A stretch of 64,000 bases of DNA from Colius striatus (taxonomy: Eukaryota; Chordata; Aves; Coliiformes; Coliidae), in the NCBI RefSeq assembly GCF_028858725.1, contig NC_084761.1:98685362-98749361 (forward strand), given 5' to 3'. The translations under genes and the position numbers were made by a program. The first letter of the stretch is position 1. Each line of letters begins with the position of its first letter. Shown in pieces: positions 10,561-20,649 of the stretch. Below the pieces are notes generated by a model. It saw nothing but the letters and a program-made list of their open reading frames with translations. It had not been told where the DNA came from and made no database searches.

Positions 10561-12445
10561 TGTTGGAGACCCCCCACCCTGTCCCACACCCTGGGTGACT
10601 TTAGCCCTGATACAATCAGGCAGGAGGATCCAGGTTACCCAAGGAACAGCACAGGACAGCCAGTGTCACCCCAAGGCCACCAAAGCTCCTGGGGAGAGGG
10701 CTCAGGACCCCCCCCCTTCAGCACTCTGAGCTCACCCCCCACTGCAAAGCTGCATTTTGAGGGGGGATAACACACCCTTGGGCAAAGGGATGGGAGCAGG
10801 GATGCTCCAAGAGGCAGTGGCAGAGGCTGGGGCTGTCCCTACACCCCCTCCCAACCCTCCCCTCTCGCTGATGGGATTCAGATGGTCATTAGGGGCTGAG
10901 ATTCTTAAAATCCTGCAGCTTTTCCTAATGAGCTGGGAAAAGTCACACCTCGGGCTGGCACAGCAGGGGAGCCAGCCCCAGTCAAAGGGCTCCACGGGGC
11001 TCGGGGGGGTTTATTGGGGAGGAAATGGGGCACGGGGGAGTGAGGGGCACCACAGCAGCCCCCCCTTGGCTTTCATGAGCTCTGTGGGACCCAGCACATG
11101 CCTGTGTGCATCCCCCCCAAGCTGGGCAACACCCCCCCCCCCAAAGATTGCTTCAGTGCTGACAAAGTCATTATGAGGCTCTGCATTCTCTGCTCTGAAG
11201 CTGTGTGGGGTGGGGATGGGCACAGAGACCCCCCAGCTTTACCAGGGCACATCTGAGCCTGGCACCGGCAGCTGAAGGCTCCCTGGGGGATGTTTTTACA
11301 GCAACAGCACATATAAAGCCCGTGGTGGGCACGGTGGTGATGGGGATGGCACTGGGGCATCATCACAGGGGCATCACTCCACAACCACTGCGGTGGGGGC
11401 AAACAAAGGCTCCGGGGGGTGGGGGCAGAGATGAAAGGGCAGCAGGTTTGGTGTTATTAGTTCTTAATTACACTCTTGAAAAGGCTGAGATAAAAAGGCA
11501 GGAGGCCCCTGCAGCCTGGGCTCACTGGGCTCGGGTGGGTCGGGTTGTGTTTGGTTAAGAGGTGCTTTCCCTTTTTAGTCCCCTTTACCTCTCCCTCTGT
11601 TTGACAGAGCTCAGCAAACAACCCCCCCCACACCTGCAGCAGGGTGGTCTCAGGATGGGGGAGTGCCCAGCACCCCGGAGTTGGGATCCAGGGGCCAGAT
11701 GGGGGTGCTGGTACCCACTGGTGCCCTGGGGGAGGAAGTTCTGTCCTGGAAAGATGGGAGGGGGTGTTAAGGATTTAGGGGGCTGATGCTGTGTAAAGAG
11801 CATGCAAGGGCTGGAATTTGGGGGTTGTCACTCACAAACCGAGCGTCTCCTTTCAGCAGGTCTGGATTCAGAACAGACACGTCAATCCAGGGATGGCTCC
11901 TGCCTAATTTTGAGGCGAAATCGCCCCAAGGTTTTGGCTCCTGAGCTAATTAATGACAAAGCTGCTCATTAGCCTGTGCTCAGCCTGTCTGGGCGAGGTG
12001 TGGATTGTCTGTCTGAGGAGCAGTGGGGCATCCAGGGTAACACCCCCCTCCACCTTGTCCCCAGACAGCTTCAGGGGTGACGCGGGAGCCCCGGGACTCC
12101 TTGTCCTTGTGTCCATCCCCTGTCCCGCAGCATCCCTCTGTCTGCCTGTTGTCCATCTGTCCATCCCACCTCTTGGGGTCCTTCCCCCACAAAATCCCTT
12201 TGCACTCGCTTGCTGATAGGCTGTGTGGGTGCTGGGGTGGTGCTGGGCTGGGGGGGCTGCGGACACCCTCAGTTTGCAGGGAAAAGGGATGTTTCAGCCG
12301 AGGTAATTGGAGAGGGGAGGCAACATTCGGCTCCCCGCTGCCATCAAGCGGCTGAGGAGGATCCACACGCGACTCTCAGCATCCTCAACCCCCCCCGGTT
12401 GCTTCATCTGAACCCAAGATCTTCCCCCATCCATTAAATCCCCCT
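10561..12445. other. Intergenic between arrays, with AT-rich patches
   Basis: No exon was recognised. Short AT-rich patches could be regulatory remnants: 10868-10935 (ATGGTCATTAGGGG, TTCCTAATGAGC) and 11944-11975 (GAGCTAATTAATGACAAAG, CTCATTAGCC). Several C homopolymers of 8-11 bases lie at 11100-11145. Nothing supports a gene. Confidence 0.4.
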
Positions 12446-12448
12446 CCA

Positions 12449-12812
12449 GTGAGGGGGGATCCCAGTTAGCCAGCACCACTGTGAGGGGGTGAACAGGCAT
12501 CCCAGTTAGCCAGCACCACTGTGAGGAGGTTAACAGGCATCCCAGTGAGGGGGGATCCCAGTTAGCCAGCACCACTGTGAGGGGGTGAACAGGCATCCCA
12601 GTGAGGGGGGATCCCAGTTAGCCAGCACCACTGTGAGGAGGTTAACAGGCATCCCAGTGAGGGGGGATCCCAGTTAGCCAGCACCACTGTGAGGGGGTGA
12701 ACAGGCATCCCAGTGAGGGGGGATCCCAGTTAGCCAGCACCACTGTGAGGAGGTTAACAGGCATCCCAGTGAGGGGGGATCCCAGTTAGCCAGCACCACT
12801 GTGAGGGAGGAT
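12449..12812. repeat. 56-bp minisatellite with alternating variants
   Basis: The unit starts GTGAGGGGGGATCCCAGTTA and is 56 bases long, with copies beginning at 12545, 12601, 12657, 12713 and 12769. Two variants alternate strictly, one with GAGGGGGTGAACAGG and one with GAGGAGGTTAACAGG, giving a 112-base higher-order period. Copies are almost identical within each variant. Confidence 0.9.
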
Positions 12813-13790
12813 CTCAGTTACTGGGCTTTCCAGTCAGTGGGCATCCCAGTTAGTGAATATGCCCTGTAGCAGGTATCCCAGTTACTGGGTTTCCTATTAG
12901 GGGAGCATCCCATTTCATGAGCATCCTAATTACTGGGCATCCCAGTTACTGGGCATCCCCAGTAGCAGGCATCCTAGTTACAGAGCATCCCAGTTACTGG
13001 GCATCCCCAGTTGCAGGTATCCATCCCAGTTACAGAGCATCCCAGCTACTGGACATCCCCAGTAGCAGGTATCCCAGCTACTGAGCATCCCAGTTACTGG
13101 GCATCCCCAGTAGCAGACACCCCAGTTACTGAGCATCCCAGTTACTGGGCATCCCCAGTAGCAGACATCCCAGTTACTGGGCATCCCTAGTAGCAGGTAT
13201 CTCAGTTACTGGGCATCTCAGTGAGTCAGCATCCCCAGTAGCAGGTATCCCAGCTCCTGAGCTTCCCAGCTACTGAGCATCCCAGCTACTGGGCATCCCC
13301 AGTAGCAGGTATCCCAGCTACTAAGCATCCCAGTTACTGGGCATCCCCAGTAGCAGACATCCCAGTTACTGAGCATCCCAGTTACTGGGCATCCCTAGTA
13401 GCAGATATCTCAGTTACTGGGCTTCTCAGTGAGTGAGCATCCCCAGTAGCAGTCATCCCAGTTAGTGAGCATCCCAGTTACTGGGCATCCCCAGTAGCAG
13501 GCATCCTAGTTAGTGAGCATCCCAGTTAGTGGACATCCCCAGTAGCAGGTATCCCAGCTTCTGAGCATCCCAGTTACTGGGCATCCCCAGTAGCAGTCAT
13601 CCCAGTTAGTGGGGATCTCAGCTAGTGAGCATTCCCAGTAGCAAGCATCCCAGTCAGAGACCATCACATGTAATGAGTGTCCCAGTTACTGGGGATCCCA
13701 GTCAGTAAATGTGCTAGTTAGTAGAGATCTCAGTTCACGGGCATCCCGTTTAGCAGAGATCCCAGTTAACACCAGTTAACACCAGTTAGC
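12813..13790. repeat. Degenerate minisatellite, ATCCCAGTTACTGGGC theme
   Basis: Tandem array with a basic period of about 16 bases (GCATCCCAGTTACTGG and GCATCCCCAGTAGCAG alternating). It is more diverged than the adjacent 56-bp array, with which it shares the CATCCCAGTTA word, so the 56-bp array may have grown out of it. Confidence 0.8.
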
Positions 13791-13899
13791 ACCATTGCAG
13801 GCAGCAGGCTGAGAGGGGTCCCGTTAACACCCCAATTAGCTGTTAATTAGCGGGGATGTCAGCCGAGATCCCACTGGGCGCTGCTCAGCAGAGACCCCA

Positions 13900-14085
13900 G
13901 TTGTAGGGGGAGCTCCCGGTTAGAGGGGCTCGTGGTGGGGAGGTGACCAGGAGGGTCCCGGGGGGCTACCGAGGGGGGAACCGGAGGGTCCCGGAGGGGT
14001 TCTCACCGTGTCCGCCAGAGGGCGCTGCTCGACCGCGCTGCGCCGCGGCGGCTGCGGCACCGACGGGACGGACACGGACACGGGC
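13900..14085. other. Small CpG-rich block between minisatellites
   Basis: GC-rich and CpG-dense, including GACCGCGCTGCGCCGCGGCG at 14031-14050. It contains the CTCF-like site at 14009-14027. On the - strand it also has a good donor, GGACACGGTGAGAA, near 14003-14016. A first exon of the Not gene could once have ended here, but its translation shows no recognisable NOT N-terminus. Confidence 0.35.
14009..14027 (+). promoter_or_regulatory. CTCF-like binding site
   Basis: TGTCCGCCAGAGGGCGCTG matches the vertebrate CTCF consensus TGGCCACCAGGGGGCGCTA at 15 of 19 positions. All the key core bases (CC, CCAG, GGGCGCT) are kept. It lies in unique CpG-rich sequence between two tandem arrays, and between the divergently oriented Not remnant and RAB11FIP5. 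Binding is predicted only. Confidence 0.5.
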
Positions 14086-14931
14086 ACGGGCATGGGCATG
14101 GGCATGGGCATGGGGACAACGGGGTGGGGGCAATGGGATGGGGCACCGGGATAGCGATGAGGGCACCGCGACAGGGCAATGGGATGGGGATGGGGGCAAT
14201 GGGATGGGGGCACTGGGATGGGGATGGGGGTACTGGGATGGGGGCACTGGGATGGGGCACCGGGATAGTGATGAGGGCACCGGGACAGGGCAATGGGATG
14301 GGGTCACTGGGATGGGGATGGGGGCACTGAGATGAGGGCAATGGGATGGGGGTAGTGGGATGGGGGCAATGGGATGGGGATGGGGGCAGTGGGATGGGGG
14401 CAATGGGAGGGGGTTGGGGGTACTGGGATGGGGGCAATGGGATGGAGGCAATGGGATGGGGATGGGGGTGCTGGGATGGGGGCACCGAGATGGAGATGAG
14501 GGCAGTGGGATGGAGGCATTGGGATGGGGATGGGGGCAATGGGATGGGGATGGGGGCACTGAGATGGGTATGGGGGCACTGAAATGGGGGCAATGGGATG
14601 GGGATGGGGGTATCGGGATGGGGGCAACAGGATGGGGATGGGGGCAATGGGATGGGGATGGGGGCAGTGGGATGGGGCATCGGGATAGGGATGAGGGCAC
14701 CGGGACAGGGCAATGGGATGGGGGCACTGAGATGGGGATGGGGGCAATGGGATGGGGATGGGGGTACTGGGATGGGGGCAATGGGATGTGGATGGGGGCA
14801 CTGGGATGGGGGCAGTGGGATGGGGCATCGGGATAGGGATGAGGGCACCGGGACAGGGCAATGGGATGGGGGCACTGAGATGGGGATGGGGGCAGTGGGA
14901 TGGGGGCAATGGGATGGGGGCACCAGGGTGG
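14086..14931 (+). repeat. G-rich minisatellite, GGGATGGGGGCAATGGGATG
   Basis: About 850 bases of imperfect repeats of GGGATGGGGGCAATGGGATG and variants (GGGCACTGGGATGGGG). The + strand has closely spaced G runs throughout, so quadruplex formation is expected. It abuts a CR1 fragment at 14932. Long open frames on both strands are repeat translations. Confidence 0.9.
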
Positions 14932-15322
14932 GGTACTTATAAGTGTTAATGAGGTCCCCCCTCAGCCTTCTCCAGACTAAACAGCCCCAGGTCCTGGAGC
15001 CTTTCCTCATGAGAGATGCTCCAGTCCCCTCAGCATCTTGGTGTCCCTGCACTGGCCTCTCTCCAGCACTTCCCTGTCCCTCTGGAGCTGGGGAGCCCAG
15101 AACTGGACACAGGACTCCAGATGAGGCCTCAGCAGCTCTGGCAGAGCAGAGGGGCAGCACAACCTCCCTGGCCCTGCTGCCCACACTCTCCTCAATGCCC
15201 CCAGGCTGCCATTGGCTTCTTGCCCACGAGCCCACGTTGCTGCTCATGGGCAGTTGATTCTCCCTCAGCACTGCCAGGTCCCTCTCCTGGAGCTGCTCTC
15301 CAGCAGGTCACCCCCAGCCTGT
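14932..15322 (-). mobile_element. CR1 LINE fragment lacking its 3' half
   Basis: This is the conserved CR1 block in - orientation, from GTACTTATAAGTGTTAATG at the minisatellite border to CAGCAGGTCACCCCCAGCC. The 3' terminal 300 or so bases are absent; the G-rich minisatellite occupies that position. Confidence 0.85.
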
Positions 15323-15600
15323 CCAATCATTTCATACGACAACAAGCAGATGGCACATCTCTGGGCATCACCCTAAGGCCATGCATGTCCCCACCACCCG
15401 AGGGACAGCCTGCAGTGTGGGCAATGGGAAGGTGGAGGTTTATCCTTCCTCAAATACACCCCACAACAGTATCTCTCCTCCAATTTCCCTCAGCTGGAGG
15501 TCTGCAGCACCCTCAGGTCCACCAGCATCTCTCCAGGTCCTCCCCATCTCCCCCCCTCCCCAAATCTGGGAGTGACTCACCTCCTCCCATCCATCTGCCC
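15323..15600. other. Unique spacer, nothing recognised
   Basis: C-rich non-coding sequence with no motif or exon recognised. Confidence 0.4.
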
Positions 15601-16730
15601 AGCTCAGAAAGTCAAAAGCAGTGTCATTGCCAAATCCAGAGGCACCCACTGAATTGATGGCGAGGGATTTCCACCCCTATTTGTCAACAAGACTCTCTGG
15701 CCTCCCCCCTCACCCCCAGCCCTGCAAAGCCCCCTTAATCTCCCATACAATTGCAGTTTGCTGTGCAAACAGCTCGGGGAGGGGGGTGCCAGTGTGGGGT
15801 TTGCATGAGCAATGTGTCATTTGGGGGTGAGAAGAGGCCGTGTGCCATAAGCCAGGGAGTGAATCTTTGCATCCCAACGCTGGATTGAAACGATCCCCAA
15901 GCGATTGCCCTTCAATAACCCTAATCCTCAGCTGTGAATGGGGGTGAGTTTAACTCCTGGCCATTATTTCCACCTTATTATCTATTGATTGACTTTTAGA
16001 AAGGGTAATAACAGAAACACATTGATGCTCTGAATCCCCCCTCGGAGATCAAATGCAGCCCAGGGTTGATTTGCTTTGGGATCCTGTGCATAAAGCTTTG
16101 ATTGTTTTGCCCCCCACCCCCAAAAGCAGAGATGGGGGTGAAGCAGTGATGGGAGGCAAGAGATGGGTAAAAGGAGGAGGGAGAATAACTCATGGAGCTT
16201 CTGTCCCTCCCTGCTCTGCCAAACCATCAGAATAAAAGCAAATTATTTCTCCTATTTCCCTTCTGAGATGAACGATAAAGTGTCCATCCCCAAGAAGCAA
16301 CTGATAACGCCTCTAATTTCACTGGAAGGCCTAAAAAAATGCCATTTCTAAGCAAAACAGGGTCCCTGCTTTGATAAACGTTGGGTTGGGGGGTGTTTTT
16401 TCTCCTCCTTTTCTTGCCTGTTGCCGGGTTTTGCTCTCTCTCTCTCCTATTTCCCTCTCGGTTTGCAAAGGGGGAAAATGCCCCCGGAGCTACACACAAG
16501 AAAGCAAAATCATATTTGAGTCAAAATAGGCAGTCTGGTGCTCGCAGCCAACTTCCAAATTAGCATTTTGAGGGCAAAATATGCAGCCAATTTGAGATAA
16601 TGAGGCCTGATTATTCAATCCAATGAATGTTAAATAGGCGGCGAGGGCGCCCGCGCCTTATCTCCCCCGCTTTCCATTTATTTGAGTTTTAGTTTAGTTT
16701 TAATCGTTTCCCATTTGAACTCTTTATTTG
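15601..16730. promoter_or_regulatory. Candidate conserved non-coding block
   Basis: This is the most enhancer-like part of the window: AT-rich against a GC-rich background, free of repeats and with no coding frame. Words include TTATCTATTGATTGACTTTT near 15978 (PBX/HOX-like TGATTGAC), TGATAAACG near 16372 (forkhead-like), CCAAATTAGCATTTTGAGGG near 16555, GATTATTCAATCCAATGAAT near 16609 (CCAAT) and TTAAATAGGCGGCG near 16631. 16740-16785 is a pyrimidine tract. It lies about 7 kb upstream of the homeobox remnant and 8 kb upstream of RAB11FIP5. The target gene is unknown and conservation is untested. Confidence 0.35.
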
Positions 16731-17380
16731 TCTTGGCTTCAGCCCCTCCTCCCCCCTCTCTCCCTCCCCCTCCTCCTCGGTTCCTGGGCATTTCTGCCGC
16801 CAGAGCAGGCGACACAGACCCATTATCCCCTTTGCAACTCGTTTTCACGGAGTGTTTTGCAGCTCGTCGCCTCTCAAACTTGGAGTTTGAGGAGTTGCTG
16901 TCGGTCCTGATCCATCCTCCAAATTGGGGGTTTAGTGGCTGTGATGATGGTGTGATGATGGGATGATCTGCCTCATCTTTCAGCCCTTCACTTGAATCCT
17001 AAAGTGATGCCGCAGTTGCTCCCACTCTGCCCTGATGGAGATGATCCCAGCACCCCAAAACCAAAGCACCCAGCTCAGCATCCCATGCAAAGAACCATTG
17101 CCATGGCCCCCATGACCTCCCAGCAGCATATTGCTTCATTCTTAGTGGAAATGCCATTTATTTACAAGCCCAATGAGGTGCATTTGTCATCCCTGAGGAG
17201 GAAAAAGGGTCACCTGCAGGCTGGGGGTGAGCAGCATCGGGTCACCTCGATGGAGAGAGACAGTTTTGCACCAAAAATAGGGAGAGGAAAATCATATAAC
17301 TAGTATCATTTTCCAACTCCTTGGTGGCAAAGCAGTTGGGTGAGGTGAGACCTTCATCTAGGGATCACTGCAATGGTATT
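16731..17380. other. Non-coding, nothing recognised
   Basis: Unique sequence without a supported exon. Patches such as 17140-17180 (GCCATTTATTTACAAGCCCA) are AT-rich. Confidence 0.35.
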
Positions 17381-17870
17381 TGGGAGCAAAGTGGGGGGAG
17401 ATGTACAACAGCCGTGGAGCAGCAGGAGACTCAAAACCATTCAAGCCAAAGGAGATATCAAAGCAAAACTGAAAGTCGAAGGGAATAGTGAATGTGGAGC
17501 AAAAATCGAAGTGAAGGCAGAACTGGAGGTGAAAGCAAAAGGAAATGGAAGCTGAAGGAAGCAATGCAAAGGGAAAAACTACACTTGAGGCAAAAGTTAA
17601 AGCTGGGGGGAAAAATAAAGCCAAAGCAAAAATGAGAGTTGATGGAACATTGAGGTGAAAGCAGAAATGAGAGCTGAAGGAAAGGGTCAAGTGGAGGGAA
17701 GTTTTACACTTGAAGTGAAAATCAAAGGGCAAATTGAAGTGAAAACACAGGTTCAGGTTAAAGTTGAAGTAAAGAAGTAAAAGTGAAGGAAAACAGCTCA
17801 AAGTTGAAGCAAAAAGCCTAAAGCTGAAGCAGAAGTTAAAGCAAAACTGAAGCCAGGCCAGGCTGAAGAT
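17381..17870. repeat. Degenerate purine-rich repeat
   Basis: Purine-rich array built from AAAGCTGAAG, AAAGTTGAAGT and GAAAGCAAAA phrases with an irregular period of about 18 bases. The - strand translation is Phe/Cys-rich and has no domain. Confidence 0.6.
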
Positions 17871-18179
17871 GGTTGGCCACATCTGCCCCTGTTTTCTCTG
17901 TGATTCAAGAGAAGGATAAAAAGCAAAGTCACTGATTTCAGGGTTAATTAAAGAGAAAAACCAGCTTGTGCTTCAAATGCAAAGGTGAAAAGCAAAGGGA
18001 TGAATAAGTAAAGAGTCAAAGAGGTGAATAAATAAGAGCTGGGAATCGGGAAGGTGAAGGGAGAGAGGAAAAACAACCCAGTTATGGGTCAAGGATGGAA
18101 AGTGGTGGAGAGGAGGAGATGAAGGGAGAGGGGAGATAATCAGAAAGCGAAAAGGAAACGGGGAGAGGGGAAAAAAAAC

Positions 18180-18345
18180 CAATCAGAAGGCGGCAAAACC
18201 AAAAGCAGATGCTGAGGAGGGATAAGAGGCGGGCGGAGCGGCGCCGGGCTGGAGCGGTAATTGCATTTGGGTTCGTCTCCGGGGCGATAAGAAATTCCAC
18301 CTGGAGTTTTTTGTTCCGAGATGGAGAGGATTTGATTTGCATGGG
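18180..18345. promoter_or_regulatory. Candidate regulatory block with octamer site
   Basis: GC-rich start, then TAATTGCATTTGGGTTCG, GCGATAAGAAATTCCACC and GATTTGATTTGCATGGGG. The last contains ATTTGCAT, the POU octamer. No frame or repeat was recognised. Confidence 0.25.
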
Positions 18346-18519
18346 GATGGAACACGGGAGTGGCTGGGAGGGGGTTGCTCCGCTTGCCCCAAGCCCACCA
18401 CGCCGTGTCTGCACTCACCTGGAGGCGTTTGGGGGCAGGAGGGGGATGTTCCTGCTGGCTCCTTAGCAGAGGGCTGGGAAGAACAGGAGTGTGTGAAGCC
18501 CCAAAAGGAAAGGGAGGGG

Positions 18520-20055
18520 ATGCAGTGACCCCAGAGCGGACACACAGACCCCCAAGGGGATGTAGCAACCCCAAAGGGTTCATAGTGATACCCAAAGGGC
18601 ACACAACAACCCCAAAAGGGGATATAGTCACCCCAAAGAGGACACAGCAACCTCAGAGGGGATGTAGCAGATGCAGCAACTCCAAAGGGGACACATGGGC
18701 CCCCAAGGGGACATAGGAACCCCAGAGGGGCCATAGTGACAATGAAGGGGACACAGCAACCCCAAAAGTGACACAGCAACCCCAAAGGGGACAATAGAGA
18801 CTACCAGAGGGATGTAGCAAGCTTAAAAGTGACATAGTGACTCCAAAGAGTCACTGCAAGCCCAAAGGGGACATTTCAACCCCAAAAGGGGACATAGTGA
18901 CCTGAAAGGGGACACAGCAACCCCCAAGGGGACGTAGCAACCCCAAAGTGATACCCAAAGGGCACACAACAACCCCAAAAGGGGATATAGTCACCCCAAA
19001 GAGGACACAGCAACCTCTGAGGGGACGTAGTGCATGCAGCAACCCCAAAGGGGACAGCAGAGACCACTAAAAGGGATGTAACAAGCTTAAAGGTGACACA
19101 GTGACTCCAAAGAGGACATAGAGACTCCCAAAGAGGACATAGTGACCCCAGATGGGACATAGAGACCCCCAAAGGGATGCAGCAACCCCAAAGGGGCCTA
19201 TAGAGACCACCAAAGGGATGTAGCACGCTTAAAGGGGATATGGAGACCCCAAAGAGGACATAGAGACCCTCAAAGAGAACATAGTGACCCCTAAATGGGA
19301 CAAAGAGGATATAGAAACCCTCAAAGAGGACATAGTGACCCCAAAAGGGGACATAGCAAACTCCAAGGGGATGTATCAACCCCAAAGAGGACATAGTGAC
19401 CCCAAAAGGGGACATAGTCATCTGAAAGGGGACATAGCAACCTCAAAGTGGACATGGTGACCCCAAAATGGACACTGCAACCCCAAAGAGGACACAACAA
19501 CCCCTAAAGGGACATAATGACCCCAAAGGGGACACTGCAATCCCAAAGGGGACATGGTGACCCCAAGGGGGACACTGCAACCCCAAAGAGGACACAACAA
19601 CCCCTAAAGGGACATAATGACCCCAAAGTGGACACTGCAATCCCAAAGGGGACATGGTGACCCCAAGGGGGACATAGTGACCCCAAAGTGGGCACTGCAA
19701 TCCCAAAGAGGACACAACAACCCCTAAAGGGACATAATGACCCCAAAGGGGACACTGCAACCCCAAAGGGGACACTGCAACCCCAAAGAGGACACAACAA
19801 CCCCAAAGGGGACACTGCAACCCCAAAAGGGACATAGTGACCCCAAAGTTGACACTGCAACCCCAAAGAGGACACAACTCCAAAGGGGACCTAATGACTC
19901 CAAAGGGGACACTGCAACCCCAAAAGGGACATAGTGACCCCAAAGTTGACACTGCAACCCCAAAGAGGACACAACCCCTAAAGGGACATAATGACTCCAA
20001 AGGGGACACTGCAACCCCAAAGGGGACATGGTGACCCCAAGGGGGACACTGCAAG
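18520..20055. repeat. 20-bp minisatellite, ACCCCAAAGGGGACAYWGYR
   Basis: About 1.5 kb of tandem units of about 20 bases (for example CAACCCCAAAGGGGACACTG). The left third is diverged, while 19440-20050 is highly homogeneous with multi-unit higher-order repeats (the GACACAACAACCCCTAAAGG then GACATAATGACCCCAAAG order recurs). Both strands are open over long stretches; these frames are repeat artefacts. Confidence 0.9.
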
Positions 20056-20645
20056 GCCCCCCAGCTCCGTCGGGGCACCCTGTGTCCCCGCGGCCGAGCG
20101 GAACGGACGGCCCCGGCCCCGGGGAGGGGACACGGAGCAGCGGGAGCCAAAGCCCCGCCTCAGCCCGGGCTGGTCCGAGATGGGAGCGATAGAGCAGAGC
20201 CGCCCGGCCCCAGCCCGTGAACCGAGGTGGCCCCAATAGCCCTTATCGCCATGGCATCGGAGCCCCAGGGGCCACCGTGCCCCGGCCCTGCCCAGCCGTG
20301 AGCGCCCAAAAGCAGCGTGACCTTGCTCCGGGGGATGGGGAACGGCGGCGTTGGCTTGTTTGGGTCAGTGGAGAGGTTTGGAATGGCAGGTTGGGATTGG
20401 GGCCGTCGGGGACACCGTGGTCCTGCTGCCCTGTGGGAAGTGCTGCTGTCTGCAGCAGAGATGGGGGGTCAGGCACGGGGGGTCAGGCATGGGGTGAGGG
20501 GTCATGGATGGCTCCATGTCACTGTTATCCACAGGAACAACCCAAGGGAACACTGAATTACCCACGTGGGACACTGGGAACCTGCTGCTGCCTGAGTGTG
20601 TCAGGGCTCTTTGGTGGGCCTAGGGCACGGGGAGGGCTCCTGTAG
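20056..20645. other. CpG-rich spacer between arrays
   Basis: 20060-20350 is CpG-dense (GTCCCCGCGGCCGAGCGGAA) and could be a small CpG island. No first exon with a recognisable product was found on either strand. 20350-20645 is unremarkable. Confidence 0.4.
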
Positions 20646-20649
20646 CAAG

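Noticed and set aside
9470-10598. Open frames of 250-280 aa on both strands
   Set aside because: Gly- or Pro/His-rich translations of minisatellites, with no non-repeat coding content.
13900-14085. Not exon 1 at the CpG-rich block
   Set aside because: A donor-like site is present, but the translation has no NOT N-terminal motif and runs into a minisatellite.
13966-15271. 422- and 271-aa His/Pro-rich frames on the - strand
   Set aside because: Translation of the G-rich minisatellite running into a CR1 fragment.
17358-17882. 174-aa Phe/Cys-rich frame on the - strand
   Set aside because: Purine-rich repeat read backwards; it has no signal peptide, domain or splice evidence.
18140-20236. 160-235-aa frames rich in PLWG/VPFG words
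   Set aside because: Translation of the 20-bp array in overlapping frames on both strands.
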